64,000 nt of DNA from Faecalicatena contorta. GTDB taxonomy: Bacteria > Bacillota > Clostridia > Lachnospirales > Lachnospiraceae. Below are positions 27,398 through 36,953 of this stretch, piece after piece. The notes under the pieces are model-generated. The model saw only the letters and a program-made list of their open reading frames with translations. It was not told the origin of the DNA and ran no database searches. Each line of letters opens with the position of its first letter. The stretch's first letter is position 1. Where the stretch lies: the NCBI RefSeq assembly GCF_021531975.1, contig NZ_JAFBIY010000001.1, positions 310,001 through 374,000 on the forward strand, given 5' to 3'. Position numbers and translations under genes: made by a program.

Positions 27398-28303
27398 TTA
27401 TTTTTTAATTTCCCCTGGGTACAAGATTCGTCTCATATCCTCCGGGAGTGGTGCGGCAAATTCCATTGCTTCGCCGGTAATGGGATGTGTAAAAGCGATG
27501 TGGTGAGAATGGAGTGCCTGTCTGTGGATATATTCCATATCCGGATTGTACAGGTAATCCCCGATCAGGGGATAGCCCAGATGCTTCATATGAATGCGTA
27601 TCTGGTGCGTACGTCCTGTTTCCAGTTGTAGAGAAATAAGACTATGCCCATTAGCTTCTTTTACAAACTGATAATGTGTAACTGCTCGTTCCCCGTTTTC
27701 CCGGTCCACTGTCCGTTCGATGATGGTGCCGGGCTTTCTGGCAAGTGGTGCATCTATCGTACCGGAGGGCGGATTGATATGTCCCCTTACAATAGCCAGA
27801 TATTCCCGGTGGAACTTCCGCTCTTTTACCATGGTGGAAATGATACTGCCGCTGACCAGATGTTTTGCTACGACGGTCAGCCCGGAGGTGTCACGGTCCA
27901 GTCGGTTACAACATCGGAAAATAAAGGGTTTATCCTGCTCCTGATAATACCAGGCGAGTGCATTTGCCATGGAGTTCGTATAATTATTCATGGAAGGATG
28001 GATTGGCATGCCGGCGGGCTTATTGATCACGATGATGTCTTCGTCTTCATATATGATATCCAGCGGCATCTGCACCGGCGGAATCTTTTCAGAGCATTTC
28101 TCCTCGCAGATATGGATGGAGAGGTGGTCGCCTGTTTTCAGATACTGATTCATATAATAATGAATGCCATTTACGATAACACTTTTGGGCATTCGTTTGA
28201 TCTCTGCCAGATTTTGCAGGGAATATCCTTTTCGGCGAAGGAACTGCTCCACTCTGAGCCCGGCATCGTTTTCATCTATATAATATTCGATGGTTCGATT
28301 CAT
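27398..28303 (-). CDS. RluA family pseudouridine synthase
   Basis: 301 aa. The N-terminal S4-like domain (LRVEQFLRRKGYSLQNLAEIKRMPKSVIVNG) precedes the catalytic domain with CNRLDRDTSGLTVVAK, in which the second Asp is the universal catalytic residue. LETGRTHQIRIHMKHLGYPLIGD is motif III of the RluA group. It isomerises uridine in rRNA or tRNA; the RluC/RluD target cannot be assigned. The start follows GAGGAAAATGCA. Divergent from the double Nudix gene with an 83-bp gap. Confidence 0.92.
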   Translation of the reverse strand: MNRTIEYYIDENDAGLRVEQFLRRKGYSLQNLAEIKRMPKSVIVNGIHYYMNQYLKTGDHLSIHICEEKCSEKIPPVQMPLDIIYEDEDIIVINKPAGMPIHPSMNNYTNSMANALAWYYQEQDKPFIFRCCNRLDRDTSGLTVVAKHLVSGSIISTMVKERKFHREYLAIVRGHINPPSGTIDAPLARKPGTIIERTVDRENGERAVTHYQFVKEANGHSLISLQLETGRTHQIRIHMKHLGYPLIGDYLYNPDMEYIHRQALHSHHIAFTHPITGEAMEFAAPLPEDMRRILYPGEIKK

Positions 28304-28386
28304 TGCATTTTCCTCATTAATTCGATAAGATAGTATTAGTGATTATAACATGTTTTCGTGAAAAATAGAATCGAGGATAAAGAAAG

Positions 28387-29412
28387 ATGGTTAGTTTAAG
28401 TACATTATGTTATATCGAGCGTGACGGCAAATATCTGATGCTCCACAGGACGGTGAAAAAGAATGATGTAAATAAAGATAAATGGATTGGTGTGGGCGGA
28501 CATTTTGAACCGGACGAGAGCCCGGAGGAATGTCTTTTGCGAGAGGTAAAGGAAGAAACCGGATATACCCTGACTTCTTATCGCTATCGCGGAATTGTGA
28601 CCTTCGTTTCTGGAAATGGTGTAACAGAATATATGTCACTGTTTACCGCAGATGGATTCGAGGGAGAACCCATTGCATGCGATGAAGGTGTGCTGGAATG
28701 GGTGGATATTGAAGAAGTGTGGAATCTGAATATCTGGGAAGGGGATAAGATTTTTTTCCGCCTGATAGATGAAGATTATGATTTCTTCTCTTTGAAACTG
28801 GTGTATAACGGGCAGGACAAGCTCGTATCAGCCGTATTAAACGGGCAGGAAATGGAGCTTTTTGATATCCTGAATATGGACGGAAGCAAGACCGGGATCG
28901 TAAGAGAACGAGGCGTTGCACATCGTGAGGGAAGTCTGCATGCCACGGTTCATATGTGGGTAGTGCAAAGGAATGAAAAAAGCGGTTATGATGTATTATT
29001 GCAGAAACGAAGCGCCAATAAGGATTCCAATCCGGGCTGTTATGACATCTCATCAGCCGGACATGTGGGAGCCGGAGATATACCTCTTTGCGCGGCTGTG
29101 CGCGAAATGGAAGAAGAACTTGGTATTCACACGACACAGGATCAGCTGCATTACGTAGGTATGCATCATGGCGCATTTGAAGCCGTTTTTTATGACAGAC
29201 TTTTTAAAGATAATGAATTGAGTTCCGTCTATGTATATACAGAGCCTGTAGAAATAGATGATCTGACATTGCAGGAATCGGAAGTAGAAGAAGTAATATG
29301 GATGGATTATGAAGAATGCAGACAGAAGGTGGCAGACGGAAGCCTTCCAAACTGCATTTATGAAGATGAATTCCGGATGGTAGGAGAATATCTGAAAGAG
29401 CATATGCTCTGA
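28387..29412 (+). CDS. Tandem Nudix hydrolase (MutT-like domain + IPP-isomerase-like Nudix domain)
   Basis: 341 aa fusion of two Nudix domains. Domain 1 (residues 1-150) is MutT/8-oxo-dGTP-diphosphatase-like with a complete Nudix box: GHFEPDESPEECLLREVKEE then TG. Domain 2 (about 165-341) resembles the YfcD/isopentenyl-diphosphate-isomerase-like Nudix group (VLLQKRSANKDSNPGCYDIS) with GHVGAGDIPLCAAVREMEEE then LG; its first conserved Glu is replaced by Asp. Both boxes keep the metal-binding RExxEE. Domain 1 probably cleans damaged nucleotides; domain 2's substrate is unknown. Confidence 0.85.
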   Translation: MVSLSTLCYIERDGKYLMLHRTVKKNDVNKDKWIGVGGHFEPDESPEECLLREVKEETGYTLTSYRYRGIVTFVSGNGVTEYMSLFTADGFEGEPIACDEGVLEWVDIEEVWNLNIWEGDKIFFRLIDEDYDFFSLKLVYNGQDKLVSAVLNGQEMELFDILNMDGSKTGIVRERGVAHREGSLHATVHMWVVQRNEKSGYDVLLQKRSANKDSNPGCYDISSAGHVGAGDIPLCAAVREMEEELGIHTTQDQLHYVGMHHGAFEAVFYDRLFKDNELSSVYVYTEPVEIDDLTLQESEVEEVIWMDYEECRQKVADGSLPNCIYEDEFRMVGEYLKEHML

Positions 29413-29440
29413 TGGGAGATTGTGAATTTACGCAGAATAC

Positions 29441-29470
29441 AAAGTGGTTGTTCTATAGAGCAACCACTTT
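29441..29470. terminator. Hairpin after the double Nudix gene
   Basis: Perfect 10-bp stem AAAGTGGTTG / CAACCACTTT with a 10-nt loop. No U run follows, so it may act weakly or only as an RNA-stabilising hairpin. Confidence 0.4.
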
Positions 29471-29606
29471 ACAAAGATTATAAAAGAAAATGTAATATTG
29501 TTACAGACTTTATGAAAAAATAGGTTATAATAGTAAATGTAGTGAACAAGCCGCCAGATTTTTAGCTGGCAGTAAAAATATAAATCATAAAGAGAGGTAA
29601 AAACAT

Positions 29607-29915
29607 ATGGCAGTAATTCATTTGACAAAAGAAAATTTTAAAGAAGAAGTGTTAGAATCTAAAGTTCCGGTTCTGGTTGATTTCTGGGCAACATGGTGTG
29701 GACCATGTCAGATGGTAGGACCAATTGTTGAGGAAATGGCTTCTGAAGTAACGGATGCTAAAATCTGCAAAGTCGATGTGGACGAGCAGCCAGAGCTTGC
29801 AAGAGAATACAGAGTAATGTCTATTCCGACATTCCTTGTATTTAAGGATGGACAGGTTGTAAAAAGAGATATGGGAGCAAAGCCAAAACACGAGCTTATG
29901 GAACTTCTGAAATAA
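29607..29915 (+). CDS. trxA: Thioredoxin
   Basis: 102 aa, canonical thioredoxin length. WATWCGPCQ carries the redox pair Cys31-Cys34, DFWATW is the typical strand before it and MSIPTFLVF has the cis-Pro. It reduces protein disulfides and ribonucleotide reductase. Stand-alone gene with AGAGAGG in front. A TATAAT at 29526-29531 and a GCCAG/CTGGC hairpin near 29553-29573 lie in its leader. No trxB nearby. Confidence 0.96.
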   Translation: MAVIHLTKENFKEEVLESKVPVLVDFWATWCGPCQMVGPIVEEMASEVTDAKICKVDVDEQPELAREYRVMSIPTFLVFKDGQVVKRDMGAKPKHELMELLK

Positions 29916-29937
29916 TGGCAATAATTACAAGTACAGA

Positions 29938-29965
29938 TTGCTAATTGTCGAAATGGTGTTATAAT
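29938..29965 (+). promoter_or_regulatory. Promoter of the proline iminopeptidase gene
   Basis: TTGCTA, 16-nt spacer, TATAAT (29960-29965), 32 bp before the ATG, which also has AGGAGG in front. Confidence 0.6.
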
Positions 29966-29996
29966 AAGGAAAGAATAATTAGGAGGATTTGGAGAT

Positions 29997-30881
29997 ATGG
30001 AAATCAGAGAGGGCTATATGCCATTTTTAGAGTACAAGACGTATTATCGTATTGTGGGAAAGAGCACGGGAAATAAGAAACCGTTAGTGTTATTGCACGG
30101 TGGACCGGGTTCTACACACAACTACTTTGAGGTGCTGGACAGACTGGCAGAAGAAGACGGTCGACAGATCGTTATGTATGACCAGATCGGATGTGGGGAA
30201 TCTTATGTAGAGAATCGTCCGGATCTGTGGACTGCAGAGACATGGATCAATGAGCTGAAAGCATTAAGAGAGCATCTTGGACTGGATGAGATGCATCTTC
30301 TCGGACAGTCATGGGGCGGAATGCTTCTTCTTGATTATGTATGTAATCACAAACCAGAAGGACTTAAGAGCCTGATTCTTTCCAGTACACTTCCGGCATC
30401 CTGGATGTGGGGAATTGAGCAACATCGTATGATCAAAGAGCTTCCGCAGGAGATGCAGGATGCGATTGAGAAGGCAACTTCTACAAATGATTACAGCTCA
30501 CCGGAATATATGGCAGCAGAGACAGAATATATGCTTCGTCATGCAGCAGGCGCAGTTACAGAAGACTCACCGGAGTGCTTAAGACGTCCGGTACAGAAAG
30601 GCGGAGAGTCTTACGTTGTTGGTTGGGGACCAAATGAATATACACCAATGGGAACGCTGAAAGACTATGATGTAACTGAGCAGCTTAAGGATATTAAGGA
30701 GCCAACGCTTGTCATCAACGGTGGAAATGACTTGTGTACGCCGTACATAGCAAAATATATGTATGACAGAATTCCGAATTCCGAATGGGAACTGTTCCGT
30801 ACATGCCGTCACATGTGCTTCGTAGAAGACAATGACAGATATGTTGAGCTTATGAAAGAATGGCTGAATAAGAACGACTAA
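29997..30881 (+). CDS. pip: Proline iminopeptidase-like alpha/beta hydrolase
   Basis: 294 aa S33-family serine peptidase, cytoplasmic. HGGPGSTHNYF near residue 34 is the oxyanion-hole signature of proline iminopeptidases, and GQSWGGML holds nucleophile Ser105. VINGGNDLCTP carries the catalytic Asp (near 244) and CRHMCFVE the His (near 270). It would remove N-terminal proline from peptides. Transcribed from its own promoter and followed 25 bp later by an EamA transporter. Confidence 0.9.
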   Translation: MEIREGYMPFLEYKTYYRIVGKSTGNKKPLVLLHGGPGSTHNYFEVLDRLAEEDGRQIVMYDQIGCGESYVENRPDLWTAETWINELKALREHLGLDEMHLLGQSWGGMLLLDYVCNHKPEGLKSLILSSTLPASWMWGIEQHRMIKELPQEMQDAIEKATSTNDYSSPEYMAAETEYMLRHAAGAVTEDSPECLRRPVQKGGESYVVGWGPNEYTPMGTLKDYDVTEQLKDIKEPTLVINGGNDLCTPYIAKYMYDRIPNSEWELFRTCRHMCFVEDNDRYVELMKEWLNKND

Positions 30882-30906
30882 GATTATATAACAGGTAACA
30901 AAAGAG

Positions 30907-31791
30907 ATGGAACGTAAAAAAGGATTTATAGCCGCATTTATGGCGGGACTGCTATGGGGTGGAACAAGCCCCATAGCACAATTTTTGTTTCAGCATAAAG
31001 GGATTACTTCCACCTGGCTGGTGCCTTACCGGCTGGTGACGGCAGGAATCCTTCTTTTTGTGTATGCGGCTTTGATAAAAAAACAAAGGCCCTTTGAGGT
31101 GTGGAAAGATAAAAACGATGGTATACGACAGACTGCTTTTGCGGTGTTTGGCATGATGGGAATGCAGTATTCCTTTTTTGCAGCAGTGCAGGAGACAAAT
31201 GCCGGTACAGCAACGATTTTTCAGTATTTGAATCCCGCAATACTGATTGTATACTTTGCAGTTATATATCGAGTAACCCCGAAAGCAAAAGAGATTATTG
31301 CTGTGCTTTGCTCTGTAACAGGTATTTTTCTGGTAGCGACTCATGGAAACTTTCATGAATTGTCTGTTTCACCAAAAGGAATCATACTTGGCATGATACT
31401 GGCAATCACAACTTGCTGCTATGGTGTCATACCGGGGCCGCTTCTTAAGAAATATCCGGCAGAGATTGTCTGTGCATGGGCAATGATGGTTGGTGGCGCG
31501 GTACTGATGCTTGTCACAAGACCGTGGAGATTCGAAGTACATATTGACTGGATAGTAGTAGTCGGCTTCTTTGCGATCGTGATCATGGGAACGATTCTTC
31601 CGTTCTGCTTCTACCTTGCTTCACTGAAAAGCATCGGGTCAGTCTACGCAGGACTATTATCCAGTGTTGAGCCGGTGGCAGCTACGATTCTTGCAGCAAT
31701 GTTCCTTGGCACAAGCTTCCAGCCAATTGATGTGGTAGGATTTGTGCTGGTATTATCAACGATGTTTATATTAAATATTAATTCAAAATAA
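30907..31791 (+). CDS. EamA/DMT family transporter
   Basis: 294 aa with about ten hydrophobic helices in two EamA repeats. AGLLWGGTSPIAQFLF is the conserved first helix, GTATIFQYLNPAILIVYFAVIY the end of repeat 1 and YAGLLSSVEPVAATILAAMF the matching helix of repeat 2. Members export metabolites such as amino acids; the substrate is unknown. Likely co-transcribed with pip (25-bp gap), which could fit peptide-derived amino acid export, though this is inference. Confidence 0.88.
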   Translation: MERKKGFIAAFMAGLLWGGTSPIAQFLFQHKGITSTWLVPYRLVTAGILLFVYAALIKKQRPFEVWKDKNDGIRQTAFAVFGMMGMQYSFFAAVQETNAGTATIFQYLNPAILIVYFAVIYRVTPKAKEIIAVLCSVTGIFLVATHGNFHELSVSPKGIILGMILAITTCCYGVIPGPLLKKYPAEIVCAWAMMVGGAVLMLVTRPWRFEVHIDWIVVVGFFAIVIMGTILPFCFYLASLKSIGSVYAGLLSSVEPVAATILAAMFLGTSFQPIDVVGFVLVLSTMFILNINSK

Positions 31792-31797
31792 TGGATT

Positions 31798-32526
31798 CTA
31801 AAATCCCCCGTCGATCCCGATCACCTGACCAGTCATGTATGCAGGTGATTCTGCGGTTTGGAGAATGATTCTGGCAACTTCTTCTGTAGTTCCGAATCTT
31901 CCGGCGGGGATTGCATATTCCAGTTCTTTTCGTTCTTCTTCATTAAGCTGCCCGTTCATTTCTGTATCTATGACGCCGCAGGAAATGGCGTTGACCTGAA
32001 TATTGCTTGGGGCAAGCTCTTTTGCAAGTGCCCGTGTCAGCCCGTTGACTCCTGACTTTGAGGCAGAATATGCTGCTTCGCAGGATGCTCCGGTTACTCC
32101 CCAGATAGAGGAGATGTTGATGATGCGTCCCTGTTTTACAGAGAGCATCGCCGGAATGGCAGCACGGCAGCAGTAAAATACGGAGGACAGATTTGTCTGT
32201 ATGACGTGATTCCATTCTTCGTCTGTCATGTCGCTTAACAGTCCAATGTGAGCAACACCGGCATTATTGACGACGACATCTAAGTATTGGCATTCGCTGT
32301 AGATTTTCTCGAACATATCTCTTACTTCGTCAGGTTTCCCTACATCTGCGGGTACAAGTGTACAGGACCCTCCTTCGGACTCGATCTGTGCCTTTACCTG
32401 TGTGAGCTCTGCTATAGAGGTGCGACAGTTCAGGAAAACATGATATCCGGCTTTTGCAAAAGTAAGAGCAGTGGCTTTCCCGATTCCTCTGGAAGCACCG
32501 GTAATAAGGACTTTTTTTCTATGCAT
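31798..32526 (-). CDS. SDR family oxidoreductase, FabG-like
   Basis: 242 aa classical short-chain dehydrogenase. TGASRGIG is the nucleotide-binding loop (Arg in the loop favours NADPH), NNAG the structural motif near 87, and Ser139/140, Tyr153 and Lys157 (YSASK) the catalytic set. GGF at the C-terminus matches the FabG group. It could be a second 3-oxoacyl-ACP reductase or act on another carbonyl; no fatty acid genes are near. Convergent with the EamA gene with only six bases between, and divergent from the RND gene. Confidence 0.88.
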   Translation of the reverse strand: MHRKKVLITGASRGIGKATALTFAKAGYHVFLNCRTSIAELTQVKAQIESEGGSCTLVPADVGKPDEVRDMFEKIYSECQYLDVVVNNAGVAHIGLLSDMTDEEWNHVIQTNLSSVFYCCRAAIPAMLSVKQGRIINISSIWGVTGASCEAAYSASKSGVNGLTRALAKELAPSNIQVNAISCGVIDTEMNGQLNEEERKELEYAIPAGRFGTTEEVARIILQTAESPAYMTGQVIGIDGGF

Positions 32527-32669
32527 ACAATTTCCTCCTGATCTATTATCTGATTTATAAACAAAATCTAAAATCTGTGTTCGGATGAGATTATTATATC
32601 TCGGAATCGTTGCTATTTAAAGTGTCAGGTGCTATTATTTACATAGCAAAAAACAAGAAAGAGGCAGAT

Positions 32670-35600
32670 ATGTTATCCAAATTTAGCGTAAAAAAACCAT
32701 ATACAGTAATTGTAGGCATTGTACTCATTATTATTCTGGGAGTCGTGTCTTTTACAAATATGACGGTAGATCTTCTGCCAAGTATGAATCTTCCGTATGC
32801 ACTTGTTATGACTACATATCCGGGAGCCAGTCCGGAAGAGATAGAGGAGGTTGTCACAAAGCCTGTAGAACAGACGATGGCAACGGTCAGTAATATCAAT
32901 AATATTCAGTCCATATCCAGTGATAATGCATCTACAGTCATTCTGGAATTTGATCAGACGACAAATATGGATTCGGTTACGATTGAAATGAGAGAGAACC
33001 TGGATCAGATCAGTGGTTTTTGGCCGGATGGTGTGATGAATCCCATCATTATGAAACTGAATCCGGACATGATGCCGGTTCTTGTTGCGGCTGTCAGTGC
33101 AGATGGAGCTGCAGCAGACGTCAGTGATCTGATTGAAAATGAAGTTATTCCGGAAGTGGAAAGCGTAGAGGGCGTGGCTTCTGTTATAACGACAGGAAGC
33201 ATTGAAGAAACGGTCGAGATTACATTAAATGAACAGAAGATAAATGAATTAAGTGATGATATTAAGGCGGAGATGGAAGCGCAGATGGAAGAGGCGAAGT
33301 CTGCGTTAAATGAAGCGAAGGCTCAGGTCAAGAGCGGGAAAAATGCGCTTGCCTCCGGTAAGACGCAGGCAGCGGCCGGGCTTTCGGAAGCAGAGAAGCA
33401 GATGGCTGTGAAGGGCGAAGAGTTAAAGCAGGCACAGCTTGAGATTACAGAGAAGATGGCTGAGCTGAATGTGTCTGCAACACAGATTGACCAGTCACTT
33501 GCGGCTGTGCAGGCGGGAAGACAGGCAGCAGAGGCGCAGTTGACGGAATTAGAAAATTTGTATAATAGCCTTCCGGATGGCACGGATAAAGATGAATTGG
33601 GGAAACAGATTGAGACATTGAAGAGCCAGATTCAGCAGCTTGCCGCTCAGGAAGCCCAGCTTACGGAAGCTAAGAGCCAGCTGGATGCCGGTAAGAAGCA
33701 GCTGGAATCTATGCAGACGCAGGTGAATAATGGCGCAATGACACTGGCACAGGCGAGAGGTGAACTTGCATCTGCCCAGCTTGAAGCAGCGGTAGGGCTT
33801 GGTGAAGGTGCTGCGCAGCTCGCAGCAGGAGAAAGCGCGATCCAGATGCAGGAGGCCCAGATGGAAGCGGCAGGAGAAAGCGCCGGGGCTTCGACGAATA
33901 TCGGTAATATGTTATCCGTAGATACGATAAAGACCATCCTTTCGGCGCAGAATTTCCGTATGCCAGCCGGTTATGTGACAGAAGACGGTCTGGATTATCT
34001 TGTGCGTGTGGGAGATAAATTTGCAAATATCGAAGAGATTCGAGATCTGGTTCTGATTGATATGGAAGGAATAGATCCGGTCAGATTATCGGATGTTGCA
34101 AGCGTAGAATTTACCGATAATGCAGATGAGACATATGCAAAGATTAACGGTAAGCCGGGAGTGATGTTCAGTATCCAGAAGCAGACAGGGTATTCTACCG
34201 GAGATGTAAGCGACCGTGTTCTTGAAAAGCTTGCAAAGATAGAAAAAGAGAATCCGGAGATTCAGGCAGTAACACTTATGGATCAGGGAATCTATATTGA
34301 TATGATCGTCAATTCCGTATTGAAAAATCTGATTTACGGTGCGGTGCTTGCAATTATCATATTACTTGTATTCCTGAAGAGTTTGCGTTCCACGTTTGTG
34401 ATTGCGTGCTCGATTCCGATCAGTATTATGGCAGCAATTGTGGCCATGTACTTCTCCGGAGTCACGCTGAACATTATTTCTCTGTCAGGACTTGCGCTTG
34501 GCGTAGGTATGCTGGTAGATAACTCTATTGTTGTTATTGAAAATATCTATCGAATGCGAAATGAAGAAGGTGCTTCTGCAAAAGAGGCGGCAATCCAGGG
34601 CGCAAGGCAGGTAAGTGGTGCAATTCTTGCATCTACACTTACGACAGTGTGTGTATTCCTTCCGATTGTATTTACAAAAGGAATCTCAAGGCAGCTCTTT
34701 GTTGATATGGGACTGACGATTGCCTATTCCCTGCTGGCGAGTCTCCTTGTGGCGCTTACTGTTGTGCCGATGATGTCTTCTGGACTTTTGAAGAAAACGG
34801 AGCAGAAGGAATCGTCATTCTTTAGAAAAGTAAAAGAGATTTATGGAAAAATCATTGCAAAAGCATTACGTCATAAGTTGATAGTTCTTCTTGGAGCATT
34901 TGCGTTATTTGTGGTAAGTATAGCGCTGGCGGTTTCCCGGGGAACCGCATTTATGCCGGAAATGGAGAGTACGCAGATCAGTATGACGCTGGAAACAGAG
35001 GAAGGAACCTCTCTTCAGGATACAGCGAAGGAAGCAGACAAGGTAATGGACATTGTTGGTGGACTGGAGGATGTGGAAGACATTGGTGCGCTTGTCTCTT
35101 CTTCTGATATGCTGGGTACACAGCAGGAAGAAAATAAGATAGAATTCTATGCGATCACAAAAGAAAATCCTTCTATGAGTAATCAGAAGCTTAAGAAGGA
35201 GATTGAGAAGAGGACGAAAGATATTGATGGTGAGCTGACAATCAATATGTCTGAAATGGATATGAGTGCACTTGGCAGCAGCGGTGTAAATATTCAGATT
35301 AAAGGAAAGGATCTGGATAAACTCCAGGCGGTCGCAAAGGATGTAAAAGAGATTGTAGAGAAGACGAAAGGTACACAGAACGTTTCTGATGGAACAGAGG
35401 AAAACAACGAAGAGCTTCGTGTTGTAGTAGATAAAGCGAAAGCAACTGCGCATGGTCTTACTGTTGCACAGGTTTATCAGGAGCTGTATGGAAAGCTGGC
35501 GACCCCGACTTCAGCCATGACACTTGGAACCGATACAAAGGATTATGATGTATATGTAGTAGATGAGGCCAATGAGAATCTGACTCGGGATGATATCCGC

Positions 35601-36392
35601 AATATGACACTTACGGTAACAAAGCAGGATGGAACAACCGAGGAAGTGAAGCTGTCAGATATCGCTTCTTTTGAAGATACTTCTGCACTTCCTTCTATTA
35701 ATCGCAAGAACCAGACAAGATATATGTCAGTTACAGCAGAGATTAAAGAAGGAGATAATATCGGACTTGTCAGCAACCGGATCAAAAAAGCTCTGAAATC
35801 TTATGACGCACCGGAAGGATATGAAGTGGAGATGACTGGTGAGGATGAGACGATCAATGAAGCGATGATCGAGCTGTTTAAGATGCTTGCACTTGCACTT
35901 GTGTTCATGTATCTGATCATGGTTGCCCAGTTCCAGTCACTTCGGTCACCGTTTATCATTATGTTCACGGTTCCGCTTGCATTTACAGGTGGTCTTCTGG
36001 CGCTCTGGATCGCCGGAATGCCGGTAAGTGTCATTGCCATGATAGGATTTGTAATGCTGTCAGGTATTATTGTAAATAATGGTATTGTATTTATTGATTA
36101 TACAAATCAGCTGATAAAAGAAGGAATACCTCAGAAAGAAGCGCTTGTTACAGCGGGAATGACGAGACTTCGTCCAATTGTAATGACTGCGCTTACAACA
36201 ATTCTCGGTCTGTCCACCATGGCAATCGGAGTTGGTATGGGTGCCGATATGGCACAGCCGATGGCCGTAGTTACAATCGGAGGATTGATATACGGAACTA
36301 TATTAACCCTTGTTGTTGTTCCATGTATTTTTGATCTGTTTCACCGGAGGGAACGGGCAAAGCTTCTGGAGGCGGCAGAGGAAGAAGAGTAG
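32670..36392 (+). CDS. RND-superfamily efflux transporter with a large coiled-coil insert
   Basis: 1240 aa, longer than the usual 1030-1050. It starts with SVKKPYTVIVGIVLIIILGV (TM1) and DLLPSMNLPYALVMTTYPGA, typical of HAE-type RND pumps. The first transmembrane bundle has GLALGVGMLVDNSIVVIENI (TM4 Asp pair); the second half has GIIVNNGIVFIDYTNQL. Between about residues 195 and 440 a Gln/Glu/Ala/Lys-rich stretch is predicted to form a long coiled-coil hairpin absent from classic AcrB. No membrane fusion or outer-membrane partner is adjacent, as expected for a Gram-positive. Substrate unknown (lipids, drugs or cell-wall material). Start behind AAAGAGG. Confidence 0.9.
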   Translation: MLSKFSVKKPYTVIVGIVLIIILGVVSFTNMTVDLLPSMNLPYALVMTTYPGASPEEIEEVVTKPVEQTMATVSNINNIQSISSDNASTVILEFDQTTNMDSVTIEMRENLDQISGFWPDGVMNPIIMKLNPDMMPVLVAAVSADGAAADVSDLIENEVIPEVESVEGVASVITTGSIEETVEITLNEQKINELSDDIKAEMEAQMEEAKSALNEAKAQVKSGKNALASGKTQAAAGLSEAEKQMAVKGEELKQAQLEITEKMAELNVSATQIDQSLAAVQAGRQAAEAQLTELENLYNSLPDGTDKDELGKQIETLKSQIQQLAAQEAQLTEAKSQLDAGKKQLESMQTQVNNGAMTLAQARGELASAQLEAAVGLGEGAAQLAAGESAIQMQEAQMEAAGESAGASTNIGNMLSVDTIKTILSAQNFRMPAGYVTEDGLDYLVRVGDKFANIEEIRDLVLIDMEGIDPVRLSDVASVEFTDNADETYAKINGKPGVMFSIQKQTGYSTGDVSDRVLEKLAKIEKENPEIQAVTLMDQGIYIDMIVNSVLKNLIYGAVLAIIILLVFLKSLRSTFVIACSIPISIMAAIVAMYFSGVTLNIISLSGLALGVGMLVDNSIVVIENIYRMRNEEGASAKEAAIQGARQVSGAILASTLTTVCVFLPIVFTKGISRQLFVDMGLTIAYSLLASLLVALTVVPMMSSGLLKKTEQKESSFFRKVKEIYGKIIAKALRHKLIVLLGAFALFVVSIALAVSRGTAFMPEMESTQISMTLETEEGTSLQDTAKEADKVMDIVGGLEDVEDIGALVSSSDMLGTQQEENKIEFYAITKENPSMSNQKLKKEIEKRTKDIDGELTINMSEMDMSALGSSGVNIQIKGKDLDKLQAVAKDVKEIVEKTKGTQNVSDGTEENNEELRVVVDKAKATAHGLTVAQVYQELYGKLATPTSAMTLGTDTKDYDVYVVDEANENLTRDDIRNMTLTVTKQDGTTEEVKLSDIASFEDTSALPSINRKNQTRYMSVTAEIKEGDNIGLVSNRIKKALKSYDAPEGYEVEMTGEDETINEAMIELFKMLALALVFMYLIMVAQFQSLRSPFIIMFTVPLAFTGGLLALWIAGMPVSVIAMIGFVMLSGIIVNNGIVFIDYTNQLIKEGIPQKEALVTAGMTRLRPIVMTALTTILGLSTMAIGVGMGADMAQPMAVVTIGGLIYGTILTLVVVPCIFDLFHRRERAKLLEAAEEEE

Positions 36393-36403
36393 AGAGGTAT
36401 CTT

Positions 36404-36940
36404 ATGATTAACAAAGCAATCGAATTTGCAACGAAAGCACATGAAGGGCAGTTCAGAAAAGGTACGAAAAGACCTTACATTGTTCATCCGGTGGAAGTCG
36501 GCGACATTGTGTCTACCATGACTCGTGATGAGGAGGTTATCAGTGCAGCGGTTCTTCATGACACGATTGAAGACTGTGAGGGGATCACCCAGAGAATTCT
36601 TGCGCAGGAGTTCTCGGAGAGAGTAGCCAATATGGTTGCGCAGGAAAGTGAGGATAAGTCCAAGACCTGGATGGAGAGAAAAAGTGCGACCATCGAGCAT
36701 GTGCGTACTGCTCCCCGGGATGTGCAGATGATAACACTTGCAGATAAATTGTCAAATATGCGGGATATTGACCGGGATTATCCGGTGGCAGGAGAAGAAC
36801 TGTGGAATCGCTTCCGCATGAAGGATAAGAATATTATCGGCTGGTATTATAAAGGTGTAAGAGATGCTTTGAAAGAGAGCCTGGGAGATATCCCGGCATA
36901 TGAAGAATATTGCAGGCTCATTGAGAAGAATTTCGGATAA
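36404..36940 (+). CDS. Small RelA/SpoT-type HD hydrolase (Mesh1-like)
   Basis: 178 aa HD-domain protein with only the (p)ppGpp hydrolase part. AIEFATKAHEGQFRKGTKRPYIVHPVEV is the characteristic N-terminus of RelA/SpoT homologues, AVLHDTIEDCEGIT the HD motif and LADKLSNMRDI a conserved third metal/substrate segment. There is no synthetase domain, which matches small alarmone hydrolases. Expected to lower (p)ppGpp or related nucleotides. It starts 11 bp after the RND gene behind AGAGG and ends 13 bp from the convergent DUF1284 gene. Confidence 0.85.
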   Translation: MINKAIEFATKAHEGQFRKGTKRPYIVHPVEVGDIVSTMTRDEEVISAAVLHDTIEDCEGITQRILAQEFSERVANMVAQESEDKSKTWMERKSATIEHVRTAPRDVQMITLADKLSNMRDIDRDYPVAGEELWNRFRMKDKNIIGWYYKGVRDALKESLGDIPAYEEYCRLIEKNFG

Positions 36941-36953
36941 AGAAAAGAAACCG

